This document shows, piece after piece, positions 19,124-29,553 of a stretch of DNA of 64,000 bases. Each line of letters opens with the position of its first letter. The stretch's first letter is position 1. The notes beneath the pieces were generated by a model. The model saw nothing but the letters and a program-made list of their open reading frames with translations. It ran no database searches and was not told the origin of the DNA. This DNA comes from Bacteroidia bacterium (GTDB taxonomy: Bacteria > Bacteroidota > Bacteroidia > B-17B0 > Aurantibacillaceae), in the NCBI GenBank assembly GCA_026003255.1, contig BPGX01000001.1:1-64000 (forward strand), written 5' to 3'. The position numbers and the translations under genes are program-made.

Positions 19124-19522
19124 TCATTTGCCGGGGGATGCGTTGTTCCCTATGCCGAAGACGCACTCCAGGAAACACTCGCAGTTATGGTGGCCCGCGT
19201 TCAATGGCCTAAGGGCAGTCATGAGGGTGCGGAAGATCTCATAGTTGACACGGTAGAAGTTATATTTGCCCCGTTGCTCGGATTCGAGCAACCCCGCCAG
19301 CTTCATGAGCCCCAGATGCCGGCTTACTGCCGGCTGACTCTGCCCCACACGTTCGCATATGTCCGTCACGTTCATTGCACCGTGCCGGCTCAGCAGTAGC
19401 ACGATGCGCAATCGCGTGGGTTCGGCAAGAAGGCCGAAGACTTTGCTCATCTCCTGGATGAGGCGCGAATTGAGTGGATCACCGGTAACGTTGTGGCCTG
19501 TATTGCCCGCCGGCTGAGACAT
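19124..19522 (-). CDS. ArsR-family transcriptional regulator
   Basis: 132 residues from ATG 19522 (MSQPAGNTG); an upstream start would add 19 residues. The core is a winged helix: VFGLLAEPTRLRIVLLLSRH, then the recognition region VTDICERVGQSQPAVSRHLG and the wing LLESEQRGKYNFYRV. The C-terminus has a His/Cys cluster (GHHNCECFLEC) that could bind a metal or sense thiol stress. ArsR proteins repress a neighbouring operon until metal or another signal binds. No transporter or reductase lies next to it, so the target is unknown. The gene is intact, beside decayed mobile DNA. Confidence 0.85.
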   Translation of the reverse strand: MSQPAGNTGHNVTGDPLNSRLIQEMSKVFGLLAEPTRLRIVLLLSRHGAMNVTDICERVGQSQPAVSRHLGLMKLAGLLESEQRGKYNFYRVNYEIFRTLMTALRPLNAGHHNCECFLECVFGIGNNASPGK

Positions 19523-19887
19523 CGCGCATACACCTCGTACCGCGTCAGGGACCTGATACCCGGGCGGCACGGCGGGCACTCAAAATCACTTGATTATACG
19601 GGATTCTTACGGGTTAATGCTGCATTTGCCGGCGACGGGTGCGAGCAGCGGACCGTTCGGGCGCCGGGTAACGATTGGATGCCTTTCGCCTTGAAGCGAC
19701 ACAGCCACAAGAGCCACGTGCTGACGGTGGGAAAGCGTCGCGGGGCGTAAACGAAGCTCGCCGGCCCCACCATTGCTGGGCTCCTGTGTTGCCTCAATGC
19801 TGCCAGGGTCAGGCGGTACAACGTTTGTTCGGGCGAGGACCGCACCATGTCATGTAAGCGACGAGCCCGGCGATCGGCGCGGCGGCG

Positions 19888-21318
19888 TCAACTGATGATC
19901 TCGTGGATCACGCGCCCCTTGACGTCGGTCAGACGCATGTCGCGACCTCCGAACCTGACGGTCAGCCGGGTGTGATCGATACCCAGCAGGTGCAGGATCG
20001 TGGCGTGGAGATCGTGGATCTCAACCTTGTTTTCTACGGCGAAGTAGCCGTACTCGTCTGTTGCCCCGTAGATCATGCCCCCCTTCACGCCCCCGCCCGC
20101 GAGCCACATCGTGAACCCAAAGGGATTATGATCGCGACCGTCCGTTCCCTGGGCCATTGGGGTGCGGCCGAATTCACCACCCCAGAGAACGATCGTCTCG
20201 TCGAGCAGGCCTCGTGCCTTGAGATCGGTCAGCAGGGCTGCGATCGGTTGATCCACCGCCCGGGCGTTGTTCGCGTGACCTTCGCGGAGCCGACTGTGTT
20301 GATCCCAGCGGTCTGCTCCAACGTGGGGACACGTAAGCTCCACAAAACGGACGCCTCGTTCGACGAGGCGTCGCGCCAGGAGGCACAGGGTGCCGTAGGT
20401 GCGTGTGGGGGCATAGTCGGAGTCGAGACCGTAAAGTTTCTTCGTCGCAGCGGTTTCACCGCGCATATCAAGCAAGGAGGGCACAGCACTTTGCATGCGG
20501 AACGCGAGTTCGTAGTTGCGGATCGCGGACTCGATGGCATCGGTATCAGAGATACGGCCGAGCACCGTGCGATCAAGATTTGACAAGAGCGTGAGCTTCT
20601 TTCGTTGGAGTGCTTCGCTGGACTCGGGAGGGACCAGGTTCGCGACCGGCTGCGGCCCGTACTTGAAAACCGACCCCTGAAAGGTAGCCGGAAGAAAGCC
20701 GCTGGTGAAATTGTCCAGGCCGCCGGGCGGGATCAGCCCCCCGTTCAGCACGATGAAGCCGGGCAGATCCTGGCAATCGCTTCCCAGCCCGTAGGTTATC
20801 CAGGAACCCATGCTCGGGCGCCCCTGCTGACCGAATCCGGTATGCAAGAAGTAGTTTGCATTTGTGTGCTCAGAGAACTCAGACACCATCGAGCGGATAA
20901 TGCAAAGCTCATCCACGCAGCGCGCTACGTGAGGGAAAAGATCGCTCACGGGGATCCCGCTTTCTCCGTACTGTCTGAACTTCCAGGGGGATTTGAGCAC
21001 ATTGCCCACGTTGTTGAACTGGGTGCGCGGCACCTTCATCTTGATGGGCTGTCCATGCTCCTTTTCAAGGCGCGGTTTCGGGTCGAACGTATCGACCTGG
21101 GAAGGGCCGCCGTCCATGTAAAGAAAGATGACGTTTTTTGCGCGTGGGGGGTGGTGAGGAACCTTCGCAGCGAAGGGGCTTTCAGCTTGCCTGAGGTGAG
21201 CGCCGTATGCGCGGTCGGAAAGCAAGGCCGTCAGAGCCAGCGCGCCGAACCCGGCCGTGCAACGCATGAGCAGCTCACGGCGACTCAGGGGGACGCTCAA
21301 ATGATTACCACACTGCAT
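19888..21318 (-). CDS. DUF1501 protein, Tat-exported
   Basis: 476 residues. The N-terminus carries a twin-arginine signal (LSRRELLMRCTAGFGALALT). The body shows typical DUF1501 features: NVIFLYMDGGPSQVDTFDPK, TGFGQQGRPSMGSWITYGLG, SRLREGHANNARAVDQPIAA and VLWGGEFGRTPMAQGTDGRD. The family is related to the alkaline phosphatase/sulfatase fold and is strongly expanded in planctomycetes, with unproven activity. It lies 16 bases downstream of the cytochrome gene ending at 21,335, so the two are one operon. Length is normal. The C-terminus (LTDVKGRVIHEIIS) is complete. Confidence 0.9.
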   Translation of the reverse strand: MQCGNHLSVPLSRRELLMRCTAGFGALALTALLSDRAYGAHLRQAESPFAAKVPHHPPRAKNVIFLYMDGGPSQVDTFDPKPRLEKEHGQPIKMKVPRTQFNNVGNVLKSPWKFRQYGESGIPVSDLFPHVARCVDELCIIRSMVSEFSEHTNANYFLHTGFGQQGRPSMGSWITYGLGSDCQDLPGFIVLNGGLIPPGGLDNFTSGFLPATFQGSVFKYGPQPVANLVPPESSEALQRKKLTLLSNLDRTVLGRISDTDAIESAIRNYELAFRMQSAVPSLLDMRGETAATKKLYGLDSDYAPTRTYGTLCLLARRLVERGVRFVELTCPHVGADRWDQHSRLREGHANNARAVDQPIAALLTDLKARGLLDETIVLWGGEFGRTPMAQGTDGRDHNPFGFTMWLAGGGVKGGMIYGATDEYGYFAVENKVEIHDLHATILHLLGIDHTRLTVRFGGRDMRLTDVKGRVIHEIIS

Positions 21319-21334
21319 GGCTGGACCTTATTGA

Positions 21335-24300
21335 TCACGGCACAAAGATGAATTCCTTCACGTTTATGAGCACATGGCAAAGGTCTGCCCACACCCGCAC
21401 GTCGTCTTCCGACGCGGAGTACTCCTCTGCCTGACTGCGAATGAACCCCGCTGCTGCCTCGAGTTCCGCATCGGTCGGCTCCCGGGCGAAGGCTTCCAGA
21501 TAAAGGCGGCGGATGCGCTTTTCAATGGACGCCCCGGGCAGCTCGTGGATCAGTTTTTCCGCCCAACGACGCGACTGTTCGACAACGAACGGGCCATTCA
21601 TGAGCGTAAGCGCCTGCGCGGGAACGTTGGAGACAGCTCGTCGCCCGATTGTCGTGAACGGAACCGGATAGTCGAAGACGAGCAACATCGGGGTCAGGAA
21701 GTTCCGCCGGACGTTGATGTAGATGCTCCGCCGTCCCCTGCCGTCGAGAGGTCCACTTCTGGAGGGACGGCCTCTTCCCTCCATAAACGGAGTCAGGTGC
21801 GGAAGCACGCCGGGACCGTACATGGAATAGTCCAGCCGCCCCGATACCGCGAGTATTGCGTCTCGAATCGGCTCCGCCTCCAACCGGCGCACGGGAATGT
21901 GGTGGAGTAGCTTGTTTTCCGGGTCCTGCATCATGGCCTTCGGTGCAGCACGGCCGGACATGCAGTACGTGTTGCTGAGGACCATCGTGCGATGCAACCG
22001 CTTGATCGACCAACCGTGTTCCACGAAGTACATCGCAAGCCAGTCGAGAAGATCCGGGTGGGTCGGAAGTTCCCCCATATGACCGAAATCGTCCGGAGTT
22101 GCCACGATCCCGCGTCCAAAATGATGTTGCCACACCCGGTTTACCAAAACACGCGGCAACAAAGGTGTTACCGATGGGTCCGTCATCAGGCGTGCAAGTT
22201 CCAGCCGTCCGCTTCCCGGGGATGTGATCGGGGCCGTTCCGGCGAATACCTCCAGGAACCGGCGCGCGACAACAGGGCCGCGATTTTCCGGGACTCCGCG
22301 CACGTGAACGTACTCGTTCCATCCACTCCCGTCGGCCATTGCCGGGGCCCGCGAGGGGGCCGGTATGCCCTCCTCAATCGTTCGATAGCTTTCCGCAACC
22401 GATGCCGGCACATCGCGATCCAGAAGACCCGCCTCAAGAAAGGTGTTCAGGATGTCAATCAGTGCGACAGCATCTTTTTCGCCGGACGCCAGGGTATCGG
22501 CTGCCTGAAGGCGGCGCAAAGCCAACACCGTCGTTCTGGAGAACCACCCGGAAAGCGTTTCCGGATCGGGTGATTTCCTGAGGGCCTGCAGCAGGTCGCC
22601 TACAAGCTCCGACGGGCTAAGCGGTGGGGGTACACGCTGGTCGGAGAAGCTAATTTCCTCGACGCGGATCCAGTCACGGCGAGGTTTGCCTTCCTGGGCC
22701 TCTCGGGATAGGCCATGCGTAAGTGTGGGCATGGAACTGTCAAGGACCTCGATATAGGCGCGATGTCCCAGCCACATGGAGACATCGATCGTGTACCACG
22801 AGGAGACCGGACGGTTCACGTTCTGGATCAGCCCGCCGTATATGGGATCCCGGATTAAGACGAAATTGTCGATCACCACTTGAACTCGGCCCCCCTCGCC
22901 AGCAGCCAGAACGTGAACGAAAGGCTTCTCGATAAGGAACGTTTTCGATCGCAGGACTCCTTCAAGGGGAGCAGTATATCGGGAACTGTCGGCACTTCCC
23001 GGTGCCAGGAAGCGTACCCGGCCCGATGTAAGAGGTGCGATTTCACCCGGTTGCACCGGTGCGGGGCCAAACGCATCACCGGTCACGAACCACCTGTCCT
23101 TGAACCCTTGCGCGTCGGAAAACGACTCAAACTCAAGCGTGCCTTTTCTCGCGGCGGTCGCCCGAGTTCGTAACAGCTGCCACTCCGATTCGATGTCCCC
23201 GAGCCGACTTTCGAACTCGCCGCCAGGGGCCTTCACGAGCCTGGCGAGGACGTCAATGGGCGTAGTCGCCGGCCGGTCGCTGCGCTCCTTTAATAGCCTC
23301 ACAAGGGACTCAATCATTTCCGGCCGAATGTCGTACTTCGACGCCGCGTCAGCGATGTCAGCGCCTTGTGCCACCAGATGCGCAGCGAGCAGCGCCCTTC
23401 GAATTCGAGTTTCGGTGGTGTCTGCAAGTACTGTTCGAAGCCAGTCTCGCAACGCCCTTTCTTTGATGTGGGCCAACTCATCGCGCTTCGCAGAGATTCT
23501 CTCCGGGGGATCCAGAAAAGCCTGCTGGTAACGCGAGCTGGTCAGAAACCCCGCGAGTGCGTAGTAATCTTCCGTGCGTACGGGGTCGAACTTATGGTGG
23601 TGGCAGCGGGCGCAAACCAGCGTTTGCGCGAGAAACGTCTTGCCGAATACGTCGAGCTGGTTCGCTATGCGGTCCGCTTCCTCCCGCTTAACATCCACCG
23701 GCGAATGCTTCGCTTCACCGAGCCACCAGAACGCTGTTGCGACGACGGATTCGTTGATGCCGGTGATTGGATCACGTCGCGGATGTTCGAGCAAGTCGCC
23801 GGCAATATGCTCGGTTACAAACTGGTCGTAGGGGACGTCTTCGTTCAACGCACGAATTACGTAATCGCGGTAGCGCCACGCATTGAAAAGTTCGTAGTCG
23901 AACTCATGGCCCAGAGTTTCTGCAAACCGTACGAGATCCAGCCAGTGGCGTCCCCATCGCTCGCCGTAATGAGGGGATGCCAGCAGCCTGTCCAGCAAGC
24001 GGTCGAAGGCATCGGGACGCGGATCCTGCACGAACGCCAGCACGTCGTCCGGCGTGGGAGGCAGTCCGAGCATGTCATAGAACAGCCGGCGAATCAGGGT
24101 GTTGCGGTCCGCTTCCGGCGCCGGGGGAAGGTCGGCCTCTTCGAGACGCCGCAGGACAAAGGCGTCCACGGGGGAGCGAAGCCACATTGTGTTCTTGACC
24201 GGCGGTGGCAAAACGCGGCGGAGTGCCTGATAACACCAGTGTTGTGCCCGCTCACGAAAGACCTCATCGAAGTTGTCACGTGGTGCCGGTGCTTCGGCTT

Positions 24301-24676
24301 CCTCTTCCGGCAGCGCCGCCCCTGTTAGGACCCAGCGTTCCAGCAGGAGAATTTCTTCCTCGGGCAGTTTCCCGTCGGGTGGCATCTGAAGACGAGGGTT
24401 GTGATAACGGACCGCCTCTATCAGCTTGCTGCCGTCAGGGTTACCGGGCTCGACGACTCGGCCAGCGTCGCTGCCGCGGCGGATGAATGGGGCTCGGTCA
24501 AGCCGCAACCCTGCCTTCTGTTGCTCAGGCCCATGGCATCGAACACAACGTGCCACCAGAATGGGGCGGATGTGCCGCTCGAAAAACTCGACTCCACTCC
24601 GATCCTGTGCCCCCACGGCGGCGGGTGTCCATGCGAAGATCGAGATTAAGCCAAGCAGGGCCAACAACAAACGCAT
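21335..24676 (-). CDS. Planctomycete cytochrome C (PSD1), DUF1549, DUF1553 protein
   Basis: 1113 residues. A signal peptide (MRLLLALLGLISIFAWTPAA) is followed by the PSD1 cytochrome domain: FFERHIRPILVARCVRCHGP (heme motif CVRCH) with RLQMPPDGKLPEEEI as likely distal region. DUF1549 starts at about residue 165 (SPVDAFVLRRLEEADLPPAP, YGERWGRHWLDLVRFAET), then a second CARCHHHK site near residue 360. A beta-rich insert follows (about 500-700). DUF1553 (VLVNRVWQHHFGRGIVATPD, SNVPAQALTLMNGPFV) closes the protein. These exported proteins pair with DUF1501 partners and are thought to oxidise or desulfate sugars, but the reaction is unknown. Start ATG 24676 follows GGAG. Intact. Confidence 0.92.
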   Translation of the reverse strand: MRLLLALLGLISIFAWTPAAVGAQDRSGVEFFERHIRPILVARCVRCHGPEQQKAGLRLDRAPFIRRGSDAGRVVEPGNPDGSKLIEAVRYHNPRLQMPPDGKLPEEEILLLERWVLTGAALPEEEAEAPAPRDNFDEVFRERAQHWCYQALRRVLPPPVKNTMWLRSPVDAFVLRRLEEADLPPAPEADRNTLIRRLFYDMLGLPPTPDDVLAFVQDPRPDAFDRLLDRLLASPHYGERWGRHWLDLVRFAETLGHEFDYELFNAWRYRDYVIRALNEDVPYDQFVTEHIAGDLLEHPRRDPITGINESVVATAFWWLGEAKHSPVDVKREEADRIANQLDVFGKTFLAQTLVCARCHHHKFDPVRTEDYYALAGFLTSSRYQQAFLDPPERISAKRDELAHIKERALRDWLRTVLADTTETRIRRALLAAHLVAQGADIADAASKYDIRPEMIESLVRLLKERSDRPATTPIDVLARLVKAPGGEFESRLGDIESEWQLLRTRATAARKGTLEFESFSDAQGFKDRWFVTGDAFGPAPVQPGEIAPLTSGRVRFLAPGSADSSRYTAPLEGVLRSKTFLIEKPFVHVLAAGEGGRVQVVIDNFVLIRDPIYGGLIQNVNRPVSSWYTIDVSMWLGHRAYIEVLDSSMPTLTHGLSREAQEGKPRRDWIRVEEISFSDQRVPPPLSPSELVGDLLQALRKSPDPETLSGWFSRTTVLALRRLQAADTLASGEKDAVALIDILNTFLEAGLLDRDVPASVAESYRTIEEGIPAPSRAPAMADGSGWNEYVHVRGVPENRGPVVARRFLEVFAGTAPITSPGSGRLELARLMTDPSVTPLLPRVLVNRVWQHHFGRGIVATPDDFGHMGELPTHPDLLDWLAMYFVEHGWSIKRLHRTMVLSNTYCMSGRAAPKAMMQDPENKLLHHIPVRRLEAEPIRDAILAVSGRLDYSMYGPGVLPHLTPFMEGRGRPSRSGPLDGRGRRSIYINVRRNFLTPMLLVFDYPVPFTTIGRRAVSNVPAQALTLMNGPFVVEQSRRWAEKLIHELPGASIEKRIRRLYLEAFAREPTDAELEAAAGFIRSQAEEYSASEDDVRVWADLCHVLINVKEFIFVP

Positions 24677-24835
24677 GTAGTTCTCCAGGACCCGCGCGCA
24701 TCTCCCTATGCGTGCATTCGTCTTAACTACCGTAATGGTATCAACATTTGTTGTTGCGTTGCACCCCGGGCGAGGTCCGTGCGCGTGTAGGCCACCGGCT
24801 TCCCGTTCCGGCGCATAGCGCCGCCCCTTCGGGGC

Positions 24836-25905
24836 TTGCGAGCCTATGGTCCGCCGTCAGTATGGTCCGCCGGCTCCCAGCCGGGTAATACGAGGTTGGG
24901 GCCCCCCGGGGGGACAAGCCCCCCGGGACCCCTGTTGGGCGGCCTTCGGCCGCCGACTATGGTCCGCCGGCACCTTGCCGGCATTTCGAGGGGGAAACGC
25001 TGGCGCCGTAGATGCGGCATCCATGCCGTTTTGCCGCGGCATCCTGCCGCGGCCGGATCTTGATCGGTCCGCCTACCCCGGGGCTACGCGGGGCCTCGCT
25101 TCGCTCGGCCCCGCTCCGCCCTGGGCTAGATTAGAGCCGCCCCTTCGGGGCTGGCGACCGTACGGTCCGGCGGCTCCCAGCCGGGTAATACGAGGTTGGG
25201 GCCCCCCGGGGGGACAAGCCCCCCGGGACCCCTCTTGGGCGGCCTTCGGCCGCCGACTATGGTCCGCCGGCACCGTGCCGGCGTTACGACCGAAACAGGC
25301 GACGAACCATCAGGGGGCATCCCTGCCCTTTTCGCCGCGGCATCCTGCCGCGGCGGGGATCGTTGATCGGTCGGCCTACCCAGGGCTACGCGGGGCCTCG
25401 CTTCGCTCGGCCCCGTTCCGCCCTGGGCTAGATTAGAGCCGCCCCTTCGGGGCTGGCGACCGTACGGTCCGGCGGCTCCCAGCCGGGTAATACGAGGTTG
25501 GGGCCCCACGGGGGAAACAAGCCCCCCGGGACCCCTGTTGGGCGGCCTTCGGCCGCCGACTATGGTCCGTTGGCACCTTGCCTGCATATGGTCCGCCGGC
25601 TCCCAGCCGGCACTACGGGAAGCGAACCCCCGGGTTCGCAGGGGGAATACAACCGGCGAGGCGTTCTTGTTCTGCCGGAGGCCCCCTTCGACTTCCCGCC
25701 GGAGGCGGCAGTTCCATACCCCGGGGACGGGTGGCCCATCGCGCCTGCACGGCGAACCCGGCGCGTGCCGGGCCGCAGTGACGGAGTGCGCCGCAACGCG
25801 GCGCTCTGACTTACGCCGGAGGCGGTTTCCGGCTCGCCGGCGAAGGTGGCATCTATGGTCGGCCGGGTCCCGGCCGGCATCACAGGGGCGGCAAGGCCCG
25901 GTTGG
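24836..25905 (+). repeat. Tandem array of a ~300-bp composite hairpin repeat (forward orientation)
   Basis: Composite units start at 24,861, 25,161 and 25,463 (spacing 300 and 302), the third partial. Each unit joins several stem-loops in order: TATGGTCCGCCGGCTCCCAGCCGG, then GTAATACGAGGTTGGGG with CCCCCCGGGGGG palindromes, GGCGGCCTTCGGCCGCC, GGTCCGCCGGCACCTTGCCGG, CCGCGGCATCCTGCCGCGG, a two-part stem (CCCAGGGC with GCCCTGGG around GGGGCC with GGCCCC), then CCCCTTCGGGG. After 25,600 come modules with GCCTCC/GGAGGC stems. There is no coding sense. The array recurs inverted at 29.9-30.6 kb. Bases 25,906-26,153 hold nothing I can name. Confidence 0.85.
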
Positions 25906-26153
25906 GCGGGCCGTGCCTCGTCGGTACTGGAGTTGTCGGTCTCTTCGGGTATCCGGCGGCCACGACCGGCGGGCGACTACCCGCGTCCCTGGTCCCGGAT
26001 CTGTGGGGGCGAGTCCCGTTCAGCCACCGTGCCGGCGAGACGGCCCTGTGGCCTGTCGTAGACCCCCATTGCATAACGGGGTGCCATGCGCGCGTGGAGC
26101 CGAAGCACGTTGCGTCGTTCTGTCGGGTACCCGCGCGTGCCCCCGCTGCTTTT

Positions 26154-26771
26154 TTAGTGTCGGGCGGCTTCTCGTAGCAGTTTTTCCTGAACTTCCGCTT
26201 GTAGGCGCAGGCTCCAGACAGCGGGCGCCAGTTCGGCAAGTTCTACATCGTTCAAACCGCCAGTTCCATCCCGGTCGTACTGCCGCACGAGAACCTGGGC
26301 GATGCGGAACAGGGGCGTCGGTGAAGAGAGCCGACCGACAGGTAGTAACGTTGCGGCCAGTAGCCGGTTCCGTTGCACGACCGGCAGGATGCCTAACGCC
26401 CGCTGCTGGTTAATCACCAGCGATCCGAATTGTCGGGCCTGGTCGAGCGGATTGGCGGAAACGATCACTGTAGGTATGCCGGTAGCGACGCTGCGTCTCT
26501 TACGATAGCGACGTGACACGGCGACCTGTCGCATCACAGTGCGGCGCAATTCTGCTGGTGGCGAGAAAAGCCGGGCGTTTCCGCCCAAAGCCATGGCCAG
26601 CTCCGAAGAATCGAGCTCCGCATCCTTGTCGCGATCAAACCGGTCGATCGCTTTCCCGGCTGCTGCCATGAGGGTGTCGAGGATACCAGAGATCCGGTTC
26701 TCCTGCGCGTGCAGGGAAGCGGAGGCCAGTGAGAACAGGAACACAAGAGCTGCAAATTTGAATCGAACCAT
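26154..26771 (-). CDS. Secreted EF-hand protein
   Basis: 205 residues. ATG 26771 follows GAGGAGG. A signal peptide (FKFAALVFLFSLASASLHAQ) is followed by two EF-hand loops: DRDKDAELDSSE near residue 45 and DRDGTGGLNDVE near residue 175. Both have Asp at positions 1 and 3 and Glu at position 12, so calcium binding is likely. Between them lies a basic stretch (SRRYRKRRSV) and a helical region. Paired EF-hands in exported proteins are frequent in planctomycetes; no partner can be named. Bases 26,772-27,228, upstream, hold no gene I can support. Confidence 0.75.
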   Translation of the reverse strand: MVRFKFAALVFLFSLASASLHAQENRISGILDTLMAAAGKAIDRFDRDKDAELDSSELAMALGGNARLFSPPAELRRTVMRQVAVSRRYRKRRSVATGIPTVIVSANPLDQARQFGSLVINQQRALGILPVVQRNRLLAATLLPVGRLSSPTPLFRIAQVLVRQYDRDGTGGLNDVELAELAPAVWSLRLQAEVQEKLLREAARH

Positions 26772-27228
26772 CGCGGGCTCCTCCTCTCGTTGGCCCGCGT
26801 CGTGGTCGCCTCTGGCCAATCGTAGCAGATCGCCATCTGTGCTACACAAGTTGTTGTCACAGTCAACCTTGCGCGCAATCGGACACTGTTGTTCTCTGTG
26901 TTTGTGGCGAGAGGATTCGGATGCACCGTGTGCATGCCGGTCCCCAGGGCATAAATCAAAGAGGGATTCCGAGAACAAGAGCCCTCCCAAACTCGCGTAT
27001 TGACACGTTCCCACTCCGGAGCACGCGTGAACCTCTCGTTGACGCCGTTTTCGCAGCGGAGCCTTACAGTTTCGATTGATGTCGCAACGAGCCCCGAGAG
27101 CAGTATCGCCGGCCACGCCCTGATCTTCTTGCCCAAATGTGCCCATTTCGCAACGGAGCCTGGCGGGCGACGAGGGCCCCCCAACAGGATGGCATTGGGC
27201 TTATCCCGCGAGGGGGTTCAAACTGGTT

Positions 27229-27970
27229 TCACCGAAGCCGGCACGTTCTTAGACGGTGAGGCAGGATGTCCGGGATGCAGCATTTTCGGCGCCGGCGTTT
27301 GCCTGACAGGGGGGAATCGTGCGAGACGAAAAGCAGCAGGCATCGTGGCCGGTGACTCAGTTCGGTGATCCCGTCGACAACGCCCGCAGGGGGTAGCTTC
27401 TGCCCCACCCACCGCGTGGGGTCGAGGTACAGCTCACCGGTGGGAAGCTCCGTGATGCCGGTTTGCGGGAGGCTCAGTGCACCGGCCAGCAGTGGAGGAA
27501 CAGCCGATGCTGTTAGCAGCGCCGGGCCGGTTTGCCGTCGGCCCGTAGGAGCGACCATTCGCCCACGCAACATCGCGAGGAGGCCTGCCGCAATTCCGCA
27601 GTCCACCAGGAAGATGACCGTGGAGCGAGGCGACCACAGGGCGAAACAGCCGCAGTCAGCGTCACCCTCTCGGTAGACGAGCACGCCCGTGTACGCTGCG
27701 AATGCGGTGAACAGCATCGAACCGAGACACACGGGCTACCGCCCTCGCGGGTTCGACAACAGCGCGGTTCCGATCCCCATGCAGTGCCGCAAGCGCGAGA
27801 ACACCGACCCGGTCGCCTGGAAGGTCCGGAGCCCTGTGCAGCGCAAACGTCGCGTAAAGGTGGGCCACGGAGGAAACACAGAGCAAAACACCGGCGACGA
27901 CACCCTGTACCGCGGTGATCAAGCGACTCAGCGCCGTTCCCTGCCGATTCTGGATCTGACCGTACGCCAT
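27229..27970 (-). pseudogene. MauE/DoxX-like membrane protein, frameshifted
   Basis: Reading from ATG 27970 gives a membrane helix (LITAVQGVVAGVLLCVSSVA) and FALHRAPDLPGDRVGVLALA, then a frame change. The next piece has AFAAYTGVLVYREGDADCGC (the Cys pair seen in MauE-like proteins) and helices VIFLVDCGIAAGLLAML and ALLTASAVPPLLAGALSLPQ. A C-terminal stretch, RCLLLFVSHDS, would continue in another frame as PPCQANAGAENAA, like a worn thioredoxin-type site. The best explanation is a MauE-type redox helper fused to a thiol tail, broken at two or more places including the C run near 27,311-27,316. It diverges from the hydrolase gene at 28,285. Confidence 0.5.
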
Positions 27971-28284
27971 CGGCGATCGGCTCCCGACATGCAGGGCTCG
28001 GCTAGCTCAACGTGAGTAGAGTGAGATTGTCAAGCCCCTTTTGTGCTGCGGAAATCCAGGCCGCTTTTTGGGGGCCTGCCACGGCTGGATCGCATGGATG
28101 CCCCGGTGTGCCGCGTCCACGTTTCCCTGTCGAAGTGCCGCTAAGGCGCTGACGGTCCGTGCTGGCAAGCCGGGGTTTACAATGGCAGCATTCCGCGTGT
28201 TGCAACAAACCCTGGCTTTGTGAGTATTGCTAAACGCGGAGATACGGTTTGGCGGAAGCGGTTCAGCTAAGGCGAGGTCAACAC

Positions 28285-29553
28285 ATGGCTCTAACACGGC
28301 TGGCTCTCCTGGTCGCGTCGGTGATGATGGCTCCGCCGCAGGAGCACGACGTCCTACTGGAGCGGGCGCAGCAGGTGGCGGAGTACCTAGAAAAGGCGGC
28401 CGAGCTCCCGGAATCGCTCTTCGCGCAGATTGTCCTCGACCGTGTGGGGATCGGGCAACTACGCGCCGTTTTCCAGACCCTGCACCAGCAACTCGGGCGC
28501 GTTACATTCATGGGGGAGGTGGAACGCAACGGGCCCTACTCGGGCCGGTTTCGGTTCCGGTGCGAAAAGGGGTTCTACACGATCGTCACGCTGTCTGTGG
28601 AGAATCGCCCCCCGCACAAGATCAACGGGCTCTTTTTCGGCCCCCCGGCTCCAGCGGCAAAGTCTTTCGACGATCTGCGGGCTGCATTCGAGCAGCTTCC
28701 GGGCACTGTGAGCGTTCTCCTGAGGCGGTTGGACCCTGAACCAGCCGACCTGCTGGCTTTGAACTCAGATGAGCAGCTCGCTATAGGATCAACATTCAAA
28801 CTGTACGTTCTCGGTGCACTCCTCGAAAACGGCTGGCCGTGGGAAAAGGTGGTGAGGCTGAAACGAGAGTGGAAATCACTTCCTTCGGGGGTGCTGCACA
28901 AGTGGCCCGACCAGGCGCCGCTCACCGTTCACACCCTTGCTACGCAGATGATTTCGATCAGCGACAACACTGCCAGCGACCATCTGATCCACCTTATCGG
29001 ACGACGGGCCGTTGAGAAGGCGCTCGTGCAGATGGGGCATTCAAACCCGCGCATGAATATGCCGTTCCTGACAACTCGCGAGATGTTCACCCTGAAGAGC
29101 GACGTGGCTTTGTTGGAGGAGTTCATCCGGTTGGGGGTTGAGGAGCGTCGCGAATTTCTGCAGAGACAGGTCGCCGCCAGGGAGCCCAACGTGTACGCGG
29201 TTCCGTCAACACCAACAGCCATCGACCGCGTCGAATGGTTTGCCAGTGTGCGCGACCTGTGTGCCGCGATGGATTACTTTCGCCGCACACCTCATCAAGA
29301 AGCCCGTGAGATTCTGGCGATCAATCCGGGTGTCGGGACGCTGAATTCGGCGTTCACCTATGTCGGCTACAAAGGGGGCAGCGAAGCGGGCGTCCTGAAT
29401 CTCACATGGTTGCTGCGTACGCGGGAAGGGGCCTGGTATGCCCTTTCGGCGACCTGGAATAACCCGGAGGCGGATGTGGATCAGACCAAATTCGTGGGAT
29501 ACGCACAGGCGGTGCTTGACCTTCTCGCAGACCAAAATACCGGCGCGCCGTGA
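28285..29553 (+). CDS. Class A beta-lactamase-fold serine hydrolase with an extra N-terminal domain
   Basis: 422 residues. ATG 28285 follows AAGGCGAGG. The first 20 residues look like a signal peptide. Residues about 25-130 form an alpha/beta domain (FRCEKGFYTIVTLSVENRPP) like the SnoaL-type N-terminus of Streptomyces ORF12 proteins. The hydrolase domain has all three class A motifs: SxxK as GSTFK (nucleophile Ser), SDN as ISISDNTAS, and KGG (KTG type) as GYKGGSEAG. The omega-loop Glu cannot be assigned with confidence. It may be a D,D-peptidase, esterase or lactamase; nothing shows resistance. The gene is intact inside a segment flanked by inverted repeat arrays. Confidence 0.85.
   Translation: MALTRLALLVASVMMAPPQEHDVLLERAQQVAEYLEKAAELPESLFAQIVLDRVGIGQLRAVFQTLHQQLGRVTFMGEVERNGPYSGRFRFRCEKGFYTIVTLSVENRPPHKINGLFFGPPAPAAKSFDDLRAAFEQLPGTVSVLLRRLDPEPADLLALNSDEQLAIGSTFKLYVLGALLENGWPWEKVVRLKREWKSLPSGVLHKWPDQAPLTVHTLATQMISISDNTASDHLIHLIGRRAVEKALVQMGHSNPRMNMPFLTTREMFTLKSDVALLEEFIRLGVEERREFLQRQVAAREPNVYAVPSTPTAIDRVEWFASVRDLCAAMDYFRRTPHQEAREILAINPGVGTLNSAFTYVGYKGGSEAGVLNLTWLLRTREGAWYALSATWNNPEADVDQTKFVGYAQAVLDLLADQNTGAP

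Noticed and set aside
24846-26413. Long open frames through the 24.8-25.9 kb array
   Set aside because: They follow the palindromic repeats in both strands equally and show no start signals or family features.
28285-29553. Antibiotic resistance gene
   Set aside because: The fold and motifs are shared with esterases and peptidases; an added N-terminal domain and the context give no support for resistance.
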